This document shows positions 27,169-36,516 of a stretch of 64,000 bases of DNA, piece after piece. The stretch's first letter is position 1; every line of letters begins with the position of its first letter. Origin of the DNA: CAWDVK01 sp963805715. GTDB lineage: Bacteria; Actinomycetota; Actinomycetes; Streptosporangiales; Streptosporangiaceae. The stretch spans positions 372,001 to 436,000 of the forward strand of contig CAWDVK010000020.1 of the NCBI GenBank assembly GCA_963805715.1, read 5' to 3'. A program made the translations under genes and the position numbers. The notes under the pieces are model-generated. The model was not told the DNA's origin and made no database searches. It saw only the letters and a list, made by a program, of their open reading frames with translations.

Positions 27169-28742
27169 GCACCGGCCAGGGAAGCAGCACCGGCATCCTG
27201 AATCGCGTCGCTCCGGTCCGGAGGCCGGACCGGCCAGCCAGCGCGGTGCTCCCGCACCCGCCAGATGACGCGGAGAAGTATTCCTATGCCGACCGGAATC
27301 TGCCTTACCTGGCGACCATCCTGGTCATCGGCGCGTGCTGCCTGATCGTCAGCCAGATCAGGTTCGAGGCACGCGCCCCGCTGTCGTGGCCGTTCATGAT
27401 CTTCACCGCGACTTACGTCATCTACCAGGCCATCAGCCTCCCGGTGAACTTCACCGGGCGCGGCTTCGACCTCGCTGCCCACCAGGAGCGGGTCCGGTCG
27501 TGGCGCCCGGTCTCGTACCCGGCCGTGGATATCTACCTGCCGATCTGCGGCGAGCCGATAGAGGTCCTGCTCAACACCTGGACGGCGGTGGCCGGCCTCA
27601 TGGCCGGCTACGACGGCGTCGCCCGGGCCTACGTTCTCGACGACGGGGGATCCGACGAGGCCAGGACCGTGTCGGAGTCTCTCGGCTTCTGTTACCTGCG
27701 CCGGCCCGATCAGCGCGCCTTCAAGAAGAGCGGGAACCTGCGGTACGCCTTCGCGAACACCAGCGCCGAGTTCCTGGTCATCCTGGACGCCGACTTCGCG
27801 CCCCGGCGCGATTTCCTCGCCGAGACGCTGCCCTACCTGGACGACGACACGGTCGCGATCGTCCAGACGCCTCAGTTCTTCCGGGTCAGCGCCCGGCAGA
27901 CATGGATCGAGAACGCCGCCGGCGCGATCCAGGAGGTCTTCTACCGGTCCATCCAGGTGGCCAGGGACCGCTTCGGGGCGGCCATCTGCGTCGGGACCTC
28001 GGCGGTCTACCGGCGCGCGGCGCTGGAGCCGCAGGGAGGGCCGACGCTCATCCCCTACGCCGAGGACGTGCATACCGGCCTTGACGTGCGCCGGGAGGGC
28101 TGGTCAATGGTCTACCTGCCGCTGGTGCTCTCGACCGGAATCTGCCCGGACAACCTGGACGCGTTCGTGCGCCAGCAGTACCGGTGGTGCACCGGAAACG
28201 CCGGGGTCCTGTTCTCTCGGCGGCTCTGGTCGGTCCGGATGAGCATCCCGGCACGGCTCACCTACGTCTCCGGATTCTTCTACTACGCCTATACCGGCCT
28301 GCTCACGTTCTTCGGCCCCGTTATCCCGGTCGTCATGCTCGCCTTCCTGCCCAGTGAGGTCCGGCTGCGGAACTTCGTCGTCTTGCTGCCGGCCATGCTC
28401 ACCGGGTTCGTCCTTTACCCGCTCTGGCATCGCACCCGGTACGGTCCGTCGGTCTGGTCGCTCGGCATCGCCCGAGGCTGGGCCCACGTCTTCGCGATCT
28501 GGGATGGCGCCCGCGGCAAGACGATGGGCTGGCATCCGACCCGGACGCCCGGCAGCTCCTTGCGGCGTTTCCGGATCGGGGTGACCGGGTGGACCGGCGG
28601 GATGGCCCTGCTCTGGCTGGCGCTGGCCATCTGGCGGACAGTAACCGCAGGCTCCACGCGATTCATGGTCCTGCTGATCGTCGGCCTGCTCAACCTTATC
28701 CTCGTCGGTCGCGTCATCTTCCCGGGAAACAAGACAGCATGA
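27165..28742 (+). CDS. Cellulose-synthase-like processive glycosyltransferase (GT2)
   Basis: 525 residues with two N-terminal helices (about 46-63, 72-92), a cytoplasmic GT2 domain and four or five C-terminal helices. The full processive-synthase motif set is present: DDG (159-161), DAD (208-210), ED in YAEDVHTG (300-301) and QQYRW (337-341). It therefore probably polymerises a beta-linked glucan or related polymer from a UDP-sugar and threads it through the membrane. No PilZ domain follows, so direct c-di-GMP control is not expected. The GTG at 27165 overlaps the upstream stop (GTGA) and its own TGA overlaps the GH26-like ATG (ATGA), showing a coupled operon. Whether the product is cellulose cannot be decided from sequence. 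Confidence 0.9.
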   Translation: MSTGQGSSTGILNRVAPVRRPDRPASAVLPHPPDDAEKYSYADRNLPYLATILVIGACCLIVSQIRFEARAPLSWPFMIFTATYVIYQAISLPVNFTGRGFDLAAHQERVRSWRPVSYPAVDIYLPICGEPIEVLLNTWTAVAGLMAGYDGVARAYVLDDGGSDEARTVSESLGFCYLRRPDQRAFKKSGNLRYAFANTSAEFLVILDADFAPRRDFLAETLPYLDDDTVAIVQTPQFFRVSARQTWIENAAGAIQEVFYRSIQVARDRFGAAICVGTSAVYRRAALEPQGGPTLIPYAEDVHTGLDVRREGWSMVYLPLVLSTGICPDNLDAFVRQQYRWCTGNAGVLFSRRLWSVRMSIPARLTYVSGFFYYAYTGLLTFFGPVIPVVMLAFLPSEVRLRNFVVLLPAMLTGFVLYPLWHRTRYGPSVWSLGIARGWAHVFAIWDGARGKTMGWHPTRTPGSSLRRFRIGVTGWTGGMALLWLALAIWRTVTAGSTRFMVLLIVGLLNLILVGRVIFPGNKTA

Positions 28743-29698
28743 GATCCCGACTGGTAGTCCTGGTCGCCTTCGCGGTCGCCGCGGTGGCCGTCGGGCTCGC
28801 GGCCGCCCGCTTCGTTGCCGCCGCTCCCCCCGCCCGGCCGCCCGCCGCGCACGCAACGCTCCCCACGGCGAAGGGCGCGTACCTGGGCGTCTACGAGGCC
28901 GGGACGCCACCGAATTATCAGCCGGTCGCCGAGTTCGCGGCGGCAGCGGGCACGCAGCCCAACCTGATCGGGTATTACAGCGGCTGGATCGAGCCCTTCA
29001 ACACCAAGTTCGCGAACATGAGCCGGAGTCACGGCGCTACCCCCTTCGTCCAGATCGATCCGACCGATGCCTCTCTGCCAGACATCGCCGCCGGCGAGGA
29101 GGACTCCTACCTGCGCCAGTTCGCCGACGGCGTCGCGGATTGGGGCCATGCGGTGGTCATCGGCTTCGGTCACGAGATGAACTCCGGTAAGTACTCCTGG
29201 GGCTACGGGCACGTCCCGGCCGCGACTTTCGTGAAAGCGTGGCGGCACATCGTGACGATCTTCCGGTCCGAGGGAGCCGACAACGTCACCTGGCTCTGGA
29301 CACTGGAGGCGGACGCGCCCGGCACCGGGCCTATCGCCGACTGGTGGCCCGGTAGCCAGTACGTCACCTGGATCGGCATCGACGGCTACTACTACCGCTC
29401 CTCCGACACCTTCAGCAGCGTCTTCGGGAAGACCATCGACCAGGTGCGCCAGCTCACCGGCAAGCCGGTGCTGCTGTCCGAGACCGCAGTCGGGCCGCAG
29501 GCCGGCCAGACGGTGAAGATCCTCGACCTGTTCCACGGCATGGCCGATTACGACACGCTCGGCGTGGTCTGGTTCGACATCGCCCAGCACGACGGCCTCT
29601 ACCACCAGGACTGGCGCATCGAGGACAACCAGGCGGCCGAGTACGCCTTCCGCCTCGGCGTCCGCGACGAACTCACCCCAGTAGCTCAGTCGCCTTGA
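28739..29698 (+). CDS. GH26-like glycoside hydrolase, membrane-anchored (copy A)
   Basis: 319 residues with an N-terminal signal anchor (about 5-30) and an exported TIM-barrel. GFGHEMN places the acid/base at Glu146, and KPVLLSETAVG places the nucleophile at Glu248. WWPGSQYVTWIGIDGYYY lies between them, the standard GH26 order (beta-mannanases and mixed-linkage beta-glucanases). Its ATG overlaps the synthase stop, so hydrolase and synthase are made together. By analogy with the endoglucanase of bacterial cellulose operons it may trim or release the polymer. Copy D at 35.5 kb is its closest relative in the window. Substrate is not assigned. Confidence 0.85.
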   Translation: MRSRLVVLVAFAVAAVAVGLAAARFVAAAPPARPPAAHATLPTAKGAYLGVYEAGTPPNYQPVAEFAAAAGTQPNLIGYYSGWIEPFNTKFANMSRSHGATPFVQIDPTDASLPDIAAGEEDSYLRQFADGVADWGHAVVIGFGHEMNSGKYSWGYGHVPAATFVKAWRHIVTIFRSEGADNVTWLWTLEADAPGTGPIADWWPGSQYVTWIGIDGYYYRSSDTFSSVFGKTIDQVRQLTGKPVLLSETAVGPQAGQTVKILDLFHGMADYDTLGVVWFDIAQHDGLYHQDWRIEDNQAAEYAFRLGVRDELTPVAQSP

Positions 29699-29924
29699 CC
29701 GCGCACATCGCGCCGATAGCCTCGGATAGCCAGCCAGTGGCGGCAAAGGCAGGAGATAAAGCCACATGCCCGGTAAGCTTGGCGATCAAGCAGCAGGTGC
29801 GCGAGAGGAAGATGTATCGGCCTGACACGCCTCTCGCTATCGTGCATCTGCTGCTCTCTAAGCGATGCTGACTTAATACGAACGCCGACCGCAGGCAGGT
29901 AATACATCTGAAGGCTAAAACCGC

Positions 29925-30959
29925 GTGAAACTGCGAAGGACATCCAGGGTAACCCAGCGCGGCCGCCGCGCACGTCACCGGGCAACTGCATATTCTCAAA
30001 GCACGCAACGCCCATATTTGCTATTCAGCAAGCTAAAGAAGTTCTCTGCCCTGGCCGCAATCGTATCGCTCGCCATCCTCTCTGTCGTGGTACACCACCA
30101 GCCGCCACTACCGGTCCAGCCAACAGTGAATGGGAAGCTGGTCGTAAGAACGGGCTATTACCTGGGCGTGGCCGAGCCCAACGAAACAAGTTCTTACAAG
30201 CCGATCAACAAGTTTGCGGCAACTATCGGACGTCAACCTAACATCGTACTTTATTATAGCGCGCTTGGTGATCCATTCCAGGAACGTCTTGCTAATGAGG
30301 CCCATGCGCACGGAGCGGTACCGTTCGTGCAGATTAACCCAGGTCACGTCAGCATGGCGGCCATAGCGGCAGGCCACAACGATGGATATCTCCGGTCGTA
30401 TGCCGATCAGGTCCGCGCCTATCGGCACCCGGTTATCGTCGGATTCGCTCCCGAGATGAACGGTAGCTGGGACAGGTGGGGATGGCATCACACTAGCCCG
30501 GCTACCTGGAAAGCCGCCTGGCGCCATGTCGTCACGGTTTTCCGCCGGCAGGGAGCAAGCAACGTTACCTGGCTGTGGACTATCAATGCGGAGAATAGCG
30601 GCACTGGCCCTATTAAAGAATGGTGGCCGGGCGCCAACTACGTTACATGGGTTGGAATCGACGGCTACTACTTCTACTTGGCAAGCACATTTGTCAGCAC
30701 CTTCGGACCCACCATTAACCAGGTAAGAACACTTACCAAAAAGCCAATTCTCCTGTCTGAGACCGCTATCGGTCAGGTCGCTGGGCAAGCGGCGAAGATT
30801 CCTGATCTGTTTTCTGGCGTTCAGGCCGCGCAGGCTCTTGGCTTTGTGTGGTTCGACCAGACCCAGAATGAAGGTATCTTTCATCAGAACTGGCGCCTGG
30901 AAGGTAACTCTGCCGCCGTGGAAGCCTTTCGTCACCAGCTACAAGCCTATGATGGATAG
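29925..30959 (+). CDS. GH26-like glycoside hydrolase, membrane-anchored (copy B)
   Basis: 344 residues from the GTG at 29925, with a basic N-terminus and one helix (about 40-56) before the barrel. The catalytic pair is present as GFAPEMNGSW (Glu177) and KPILLSETAIG (Glu279). The acid/base loop reads APEMNGSWDRWGWHH instead of the GHEMN form of copies A and D, grouping it with copy C. Base composition is clearly lower in GC than copy A (27 G/C of 60 at 30241-30300). It converges with copy C. The start is uncertain because no strong ribosome-binding site is visible. Confidence 0.8.
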   Translation: MKLRRTSRVTQRGRRARHRATAYSQSTQRPYLLFSKLKKFSALAAIVSLAILSVVVHHQPPLPVQPTVNGKLVVRTGYYLGVAEPNETSSYKPINKFAATIGRQPNIVLYYSALGDPFQERLANEAHAHGAVPFVQINPGHVSMAAIAAGHNDGYLRSYADQVRAYRHPVIVGFAPEMNGSWDRWGWHHTSPATWKAAWRHVVTVFRRQGASNVTWLWTINAENSGTGPIKEWWPGANYVTWVGIDGYYFYLASTFVSTFGPTINQVRTLTKKPILLSETAIGQVAGQAAKIPDLFSGVQAAQALGFVWFDQTQNEGIFHQNWRLEGNSAAVEAFRHQLQAYDG

Positions 30960-31125
30960 CAACCATTGTCGGCCCGCCATTCATCGTTGCCACTCAGGTA
31001 GCGTGCATTCAATAGTTCATCCAGAGCACGTCAGCGGTCAACCCCGCGGCCAATGCCCAGGTAGCGGGCCGCAGCGTCGGTCTTGCCGCGCAGAATCCTC
31101 CACGAACTGAGCGGGCGGCGAGTGG

Positions 31126-32058
31126 CTAGTTCCCCAAGCCTGTGGTGATCGCCTTGTAATCTCTCAATTGATGACGGAAAACTGCGAGACCTGCTGGGTT
31201 ATTTTCAAGCCGCCAATCCTGATGGTACATACCGTTACGCTGAGTTTCATCAAACCACACGAACCCGAGCAAATGCTCGATCCGGACGCCGGCAAACAAG
31301 TCCGGGATTTTGGCTACCTGCCCGGCGCCCTTCCCAATCGCCACCTCAGACAAGAGTATGGGGCGGGACGTGAACTTGCGTACCGCGGCCACTGTCGCGC
31401 CGAAAGTATTGGCAAACGTTTCCCATGACTGATAGTAATATCCGTCAATGCCGACCCATGTCACGTAGTTAGCGCCCGGCCACCACTCCTGAATCGGTCC
31501 TGTACCCTTGCTGCTAATATTGATGGTCCACAGCCAGATGACGTTGTTGGCTCCCTGTCCGCGGAACACCGTGACGACATGGCGCCAGGCGGCTTTCCAG
31601 GTAGCCGGGCTAGTGTGATGCCATCCCCAGCTGTCCCAGCTACCGTTCATCTCGGGTGCAAATCCTACGACAACTCGATGGCCGTAAGCGCGGACCTGAT
31701 CAGCATACGACCGCAGATATGCGTCGTAGCGGCCCAAGGCTATCGCCGACATGCTGACATGACCGGGGCTGATCTGCACGAACGGCACCGCCCCGTGAGT
31801 ATGCGCTTTGTCCGCAAACCCTATCTGGAAGCGCTCTCCCCAACTACTGTAATAAAGAACGATATCCGGCGCACGACCTACCGACGCCGCAAATTCATTG
31901 ATCTGGTTGTATGAACCAATCTCACCAGCCTCGGCAACACCTAGATATCCGCCCGCCGATGGCTTCGGGATATAGGCGCCGAGGATAAGCCGACCTATTA
32001 CAGCAAGAACGATCACCACGAGCCCCGCCGCGATCGCTATCTTTCCGGCACGGCTCAT
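31126..32058 (-). CDS. GH26-like glycoside hydrolase, membrane-anchored (copy C)
   Basis: 310 residues with an N-terminal membrane anchor (about 7-28). The catalytic residues are in GFAPEMNGSW (Glu136) and RPILLSEVAIG (Glu238), and EWWPGANYVTWVGIDGYYY stands between them. It shares long identical stretches with copy B (for example WGWHHTSPATWKAAWRHVVT). Its ATG overlaps the stop of the hyaluronan-synthase-like GT2 by 4 bp, repeating the synthase-then-GH26 arrangement seen at 28.7 kb. GC is lower than in the flanking chromosome. Polymer trimming is inferred from context only. Confidence 0.85.
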   Translation of the reverse strand: MSRAGKIAIAAGLVVIVLAVIGRLILGAYIPKPSAGGYLGVAEAGEIGSYNQINEFAASVGRAPDIVLYYSSWGERFQIGFADKAHTHGAVPFVQISPGHVSMSAIALGRYDAYLRSYADQVRAYGHRVVVGFAPEMNGSWDSWGWHHTSPATWKAAWRHVVTVFRGQGANNVIWLWTINISSKGTGPIQEWWPGANYVTWVGIDGYYYQSWETFANTFGATVAAVRKFTSRPILLSEVAIGKGAGQVAKIPDLFAGVRIEHLLGFVWFDETQRNGMYHQDWRLENNPAGLAVFRHQLRDYKAITTGLGN

Positions 32059-33377
32059 GCCGCTTTAGCCTTGACCTGCCTTGTCTGCCACCGGTTATCG
32101 TGCAGCCTGGCTAGAGCATAGTAGCGTGTCGGCATTAGCAGCAGGAGGTTCAGCAATACCGCCGCAGGGGTACCAATGAGCAGAGACTTTAGCTTCTGGC
32201 GCTTCGACATTCTCGGACGTCCGGCCAGGTAAAGTACCGACAGGGCGAATCTGACAGCAGCATAGGCGCTCATAAATGCCAGGGCTGCCTCTGGGTGGGA
32301 AAGGCGCAGCCGAATCCCGACGATCCAAGAAAAACCTGCCCACCCCATTATTAGAGGAGTGAGGAGCAGCTCCGTAAGGCCGACCGTCGGAGACGCCAGT
32401 TGCTTCCAGCTAAGCCGCGCGAATGCAAATGGCAACATCCACCACCAGGATCGAGCCCATCGCAGGCGCTGACGGAAGGTTCCATTGACTGAGGCCGGCA
32501 TATCAGTCTCTACGCCGGCTTCATACACTCCGACCACTTGTCCGCGCAGCAATGCCCGCATCGCAAGCCAGCGGTCATCACCCGTGCCGCACTCAATGGC
32601 GTATTCATCGAGATTGTCGTAGAGGATCTCCGATCGGTATAGGGCAAGGGCCCCCGAAGTGGTCTCAAGAGCGCCAAGCATCGACCGTGATGCGCGCATC
32701 ATTACACAGGAACCACCGATATCAATGTCGGCAGCGCGTGCCACCAGGCTCTCGTGGTAGTTCCGGACGTAGATCCACCCTGTGGCTGCCTGGACCTTTC
32801 GGTGACTCATTGCCCGCAGCAGGTGCTCCAGCGCGTCGGGATAGGGCGTGGAGTCACTGTCGACTGTCATGACGAACTGAAACTCATCGCGATGAAATCG
32901 GCGCAGCGCCGCGACCTGGGCGCCTCGCTTTCCCGTGTTCGCCTGCCTAATCCACTCAACTCCTGGCGCCTCGAATGGCACTACTGGTTCAGCTGAGCCA
33001 TCATCCATAACGATAATCTTGTCAATTTTTACCGTCTGCGCCATGAGGCTATGCACGCAGGCGTATAGTTTCTCCGCAGGCTCATTGTACGCGGGGATTA
33101 TGGCAATAGTACGGCCACGCGCAATGGGGAAGTTGACAAACTTGCGTCCCTTAGCGAACGCAAGTAGGCATACCGCGATTAGGGCAGCACCGAAGATCCA
33201 GTAGGTTATTAGGATGGTACTGACCGCCAGCTGGGAGACCATGAACGCGGTGCTGCCCAGAATGGCTACCGCAACGCCAATAGTGGTAAAGAGAACTACC
33301 TGCGTGCCTTTATTGTCGCGACCCTGTACAGCGTGATTCCCCCGAGAACTACGGCGACGCCGCCGACGATGGCCCAC
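32055..33377 (-). CDS. Hyaluronan-synthase-like processive glycosyltransferase (GT2)
   Basis: N-terminal helices (VVLFTTIGVAVAILG and STILITYWIFGAALIAVCLL) precede a GT2 domain and four C-terminal helices. Class I hyaluronan-synthase-type motifs are seen in order: IIPAYNEP, VMDDGS, TVDSDSTPYPDALEHLL, TSGALALYR, GTGDDRWLAM and RQRLRWARSWW. The donor may be a UDP-sugar supplied by the dehydrogenase encoded just upstream. The start is uncertain: I use a GTG at 33377. An ATG at 33242 would remove the first helix, and a much longer frame reaches 33644 but overlaps the small membrane ORF. The stop overlaps the GH26 copy C start. GC is low (27 of 60 at 33001-33060). Confidence 0.85.
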   Translation of the reverse strand: MGHRRRRRRSSRGNHAVQGRDNKGTQVVLFTTIGVAVAILGSTAFMVSQLAVSTILITYWIFGAALIAVCLLAFAKGRKFVNFPIARGRTIAIIPAYNEPAEKLYACVHSLMAQTVKIDKIIVMDDGSAEPVVPFEAPGVEWIRQANTGKRGAQVAALRRFHRDEFQFVMTVDSDSTPYPDALEHLLRAMSHRKVQAATGWIYVRNYHESLVARAADIDIGGSCVMMRASRSMLGALETTSGALALYRSEILYDNLDEYAIECGTGDDRWLAMRALLRGQVVGVYEAGVETDMPASVNGTFRQRLRWARSWWWMLPFAFARLSWKQLASPTVGLTELLLTPLIMGWAGFSWIVGIRLRLSHPEAALAFMSAYAAVRFALSVLYLAGRPRMSKRQKLKSLLIGTPAAVLLNLLLLMPTRYYALARLHDNRWQTRQVKAKAA

Positions 33378-33454
33378 GTCATCATGCGCATCCCGGCCGC
33401 CATCAGCGCCCCTACCGCTATCGTCCCCGATGCGATGCTCATCTTCCCGTACAT
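33296..33454 (-). CDS. Small single-helix membrane peptide (52 aa)
   Basis: The minus strand from an ATG at 33454 to a TAG at 33296 encodes MYGKMSIASGTIAVGALMAA, then GMRMMTWAIVGGVAVVLGGI and a short basic tail. GGAG stands 6 nt before the ATG, a better site than that of any overlapping frame. The composition (Gly/Ala-rich segment, one helix, basic end) resembles tiny proteins that I recall near actinobacterial exopolysaccharide synthase genes. It lies between the dehydrogenase and the GT2 on the same strand and overlaps the probable GT2 start by about 80 bp. It could be an assembly or anchoring factor; function is unproven. Confidence 0.6.
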   Translation of the reverse strand: MYGKMSIASGTIAVGALMAAGMRMMTWAIVGGVAVVLGGITLYRVATIKARR

Positions 33455-33640
33455 AAAAATCTCCAATCTGGGTTGTTATCAGTTCAGGATCGGCGAGGCT
33501 TTGCAGCAGGCTCAGGCTGGCTCGCTGAGACTCAGGACTTGGATAGAGGAATTCCAGGGTCGGGTCGGCCAGCCTTCGCAGTTGATCAACGCCGAGTTGC
33601 TGCGGCTTAGGATGCTTAGGACTTGCATCGATGAAGCCCG

Positions 33641-34999
<1,359 letters not shown>

Positions 35000-35466
35000 G
35001 GCCCCCCCACGGGCTACTTACTTGGTCCGGCAGCTCGATGGGTTAAGAACATCCCTACTGTCGTTTTCCTGACGCAGACGTTATCGCACCAGATCCCCCC
35101 TGTGGGTGCATAAGTCAGTAGACAGCGTGCGCAGGAGACCAATTAGGTTGTCTAGTAGACAGATAGTGACACAAGAGTTACGCCGCGTAGGAGACTTAGT
35201 TGCTTTTAGTCACCGACACAACCCGTAGCGTCACTTACACCAACCGCTTGAGCACGCGGACCTGGCATCGCAGCGGCCTCGGCCGCAGGCCAAGCACACG
35301 GCCGAATCTGGGAAAAGGGGGGGTATCTTGAGCGCCTGACTGCCAGGCTGACCGAGTGGTAGGCAGGCAGGCGGGAGTTCGGGGTTGCTAGTGGGGTTCA
35401 AATGGCGTTTCAGTTCATGTCGACCTAAACGTCATGAGTCGTGATCGGATCCGGAGACGAACAGGG
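35000..35466. other. Divergent intergenic region (467 bp) between the dehydrogenase and GH26 copy D
   Basis: No gene is supported. The sequence is markedly less GC-rich than the flanking chromosome up to about 35300 and must contain the promoters for the minus-strand dehydrogenase-GT2-GH26 genes and for copy D. It holds the dyad described at 35117-35162. A tRNA-like stretch near 35342-35412 does not fold as a tRNA. Confidence 0.7.
35117..35162. promoter_or_regulatory. Candidate operator: dyad TGTCTA-G-TAGACA plus a direct half-site
   Basis: A perfect 6-bp dyad (35149-35161) overlaps AGTAGACAG (35154-35162), and the same 9-mer occurs 37 bp away at 35117-35125. The location between divergent polysaccharide genes suits a repressor or activator site. 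No regulator gene was recognised nearby, so this is a pattern-based proposal. Confidence 0.35.
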
Positions 35467-36420
35467 ATGAAAATGCTCGTGGTGGCGCTAGTCGCCATCC
35501 TGATCGTCGCCGCAGCCGGCAGTCTGGCAATCGCCCGCCGCCTCGCGGCGTCCCCCGCCCGGTCGACGGCTACCCGTGCTTCCCTGCCGCCCAGCCCGGC
35601 CTCCTACCTGGGCGTCTACGAGGCCGGGACGCCGGGCACCTACCAGCCCGTCGCGGGCTTCGCCGCGGCAGCGGACCGGCGGCCGAACCTGGCCGGGTAT
35701 TACAGCGGCTGGCCGGAGCCCTTCCACGCATCCTTCGCCCGGACCGCGCGCCGCCACGGCGCGGCCACGATCGTGCAGATGGATCCCACCGACGCTTCCG
35801 TGCCGGCCATTGCCGCGGGAGCCTATGACGGCTACCTGCGCTCCTACGCCGACAGCGTCCGCGACTTCGGCCATCCGGTCGTGATCGGCTTCGGGCACGA
35901 GATGAATGCCACCTGGTACTCCTGGGGCTACGGGCACGTCCGCCCGGCCATGTTCGTCGCCGCATGGCGTCACCTTGTCACGGTGTTCCGCGACCAGGGC
36001 GCCGACAATGTCACCTGGCTGTGGACCATCCAGGCCGACGTACCAGGCTCCGGGCCGGTCGCTGCCTGGTGGCCCGGTGCGCGCTACGTCACCTGGATCG
36101 GCATCGACGGGTACTATTACCGCCCTACTGACACCTTCGCCAGCGTCTTCGGCCGCACGCTCGATCAGGTCCGCGCCATCGCCCGCAAGCCGGTGCTGCT
36201 GTCCGAGACGGCGGTAGGACCGGGAGCGGGCCAGTTCGCGAAGATCCAGGACCTGTTCCGCGGCATGGCCAGGTACAACACCCTGGGCCTGGTCTGGTTC
36301 GACATCGCCCAGCACGACGGCATCTACCATCAGGACTGGCGCATCGAGGACAACGCGGTCGCCGAGCGCTCTTTCCGGCTGGGCGTGCTGGAAGATCTGG
36401 CCCCCGTCAGCCCGGGCTGA
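35467..36420 (+). CDS. GH26-like glycoside hydrolase, membrane-anchored (copy D)
   Basis: 317 residues from the ATG at 35467, preferred over the ATG at 35434 because GGAG precedes it at about 10 nt and the helix MLVVALVAILIVAAAGSLA then begins the protein. The acid/base is Glu145 in GFGHEMNATW and the nucleophile is in KPVLLSETAVG. It matches copy A almost block for block (YLGVYEAGTP, VVIGFGHEMN, VWFDIAQHDG) and has the high GC of the main chromosome, unlike copies B and C. It has no synthase partner of its own. Its stop lies in a perfect 22-bp palindrome (36403-36424). Confidence 0.85.
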   Translation: MKMLVVALVAILIVAAAGSLAIARRLAASPARSTATRASLPPSPASYLGVYEAGTPGTYQPVAGFAAAADRRPNLAGYYSGWPEPFHASFARTARRHGAATIVQMDPTDASVPAIAAGAYDGYLRSYADSVRDFGHPVVIGFGHEMNATWYSWGYGHVRPAMFVAAWRHLVTVFRDQGADNVTWLWTIQADVPGSGPVAAWWPGARYVTWIGIDGYYYRPTDTFASVFGRTLDQVRAIARKPVLLSETAVGPGAGQFAKIQDLFRGMARYNTLGLVWFDIAQHDGIYHQDWRIEDNAVAERSFRLGVLEDLAPVSPG

Positions 36421-36516
36421 CGGGCCTGGCCGCATCCCCGGAGCGCGCTGCGGCCGCGGGAACCAGGACGCTGGCCAAGGGCGCCGGCCAGTCTCGGCCG
36501 GGCGCTGCCCAGCCGG

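Noticed and set aside
33455..33640. N-terminal extension of the hyaluronan-synthase-like GT2 up to the dehydrogenase stop
   Set aside because: The segment has no membrane helix or GT2 homology and would run out of frame through the well-supported small membrane ORF. A later GT2 start is more likely, though not proven.
35342..35412. tRNA-like sequence (D-arm-like ACCGAGTGGTAGGCAGG and T-loop-like GGGGTTCAAAT)
   Set aside because: The bases after the T-loop cannot close the T-stem, there is no matching acceptor stem and no plausible anticodon arm. Chance resemblance, or at most a very degraded relic.
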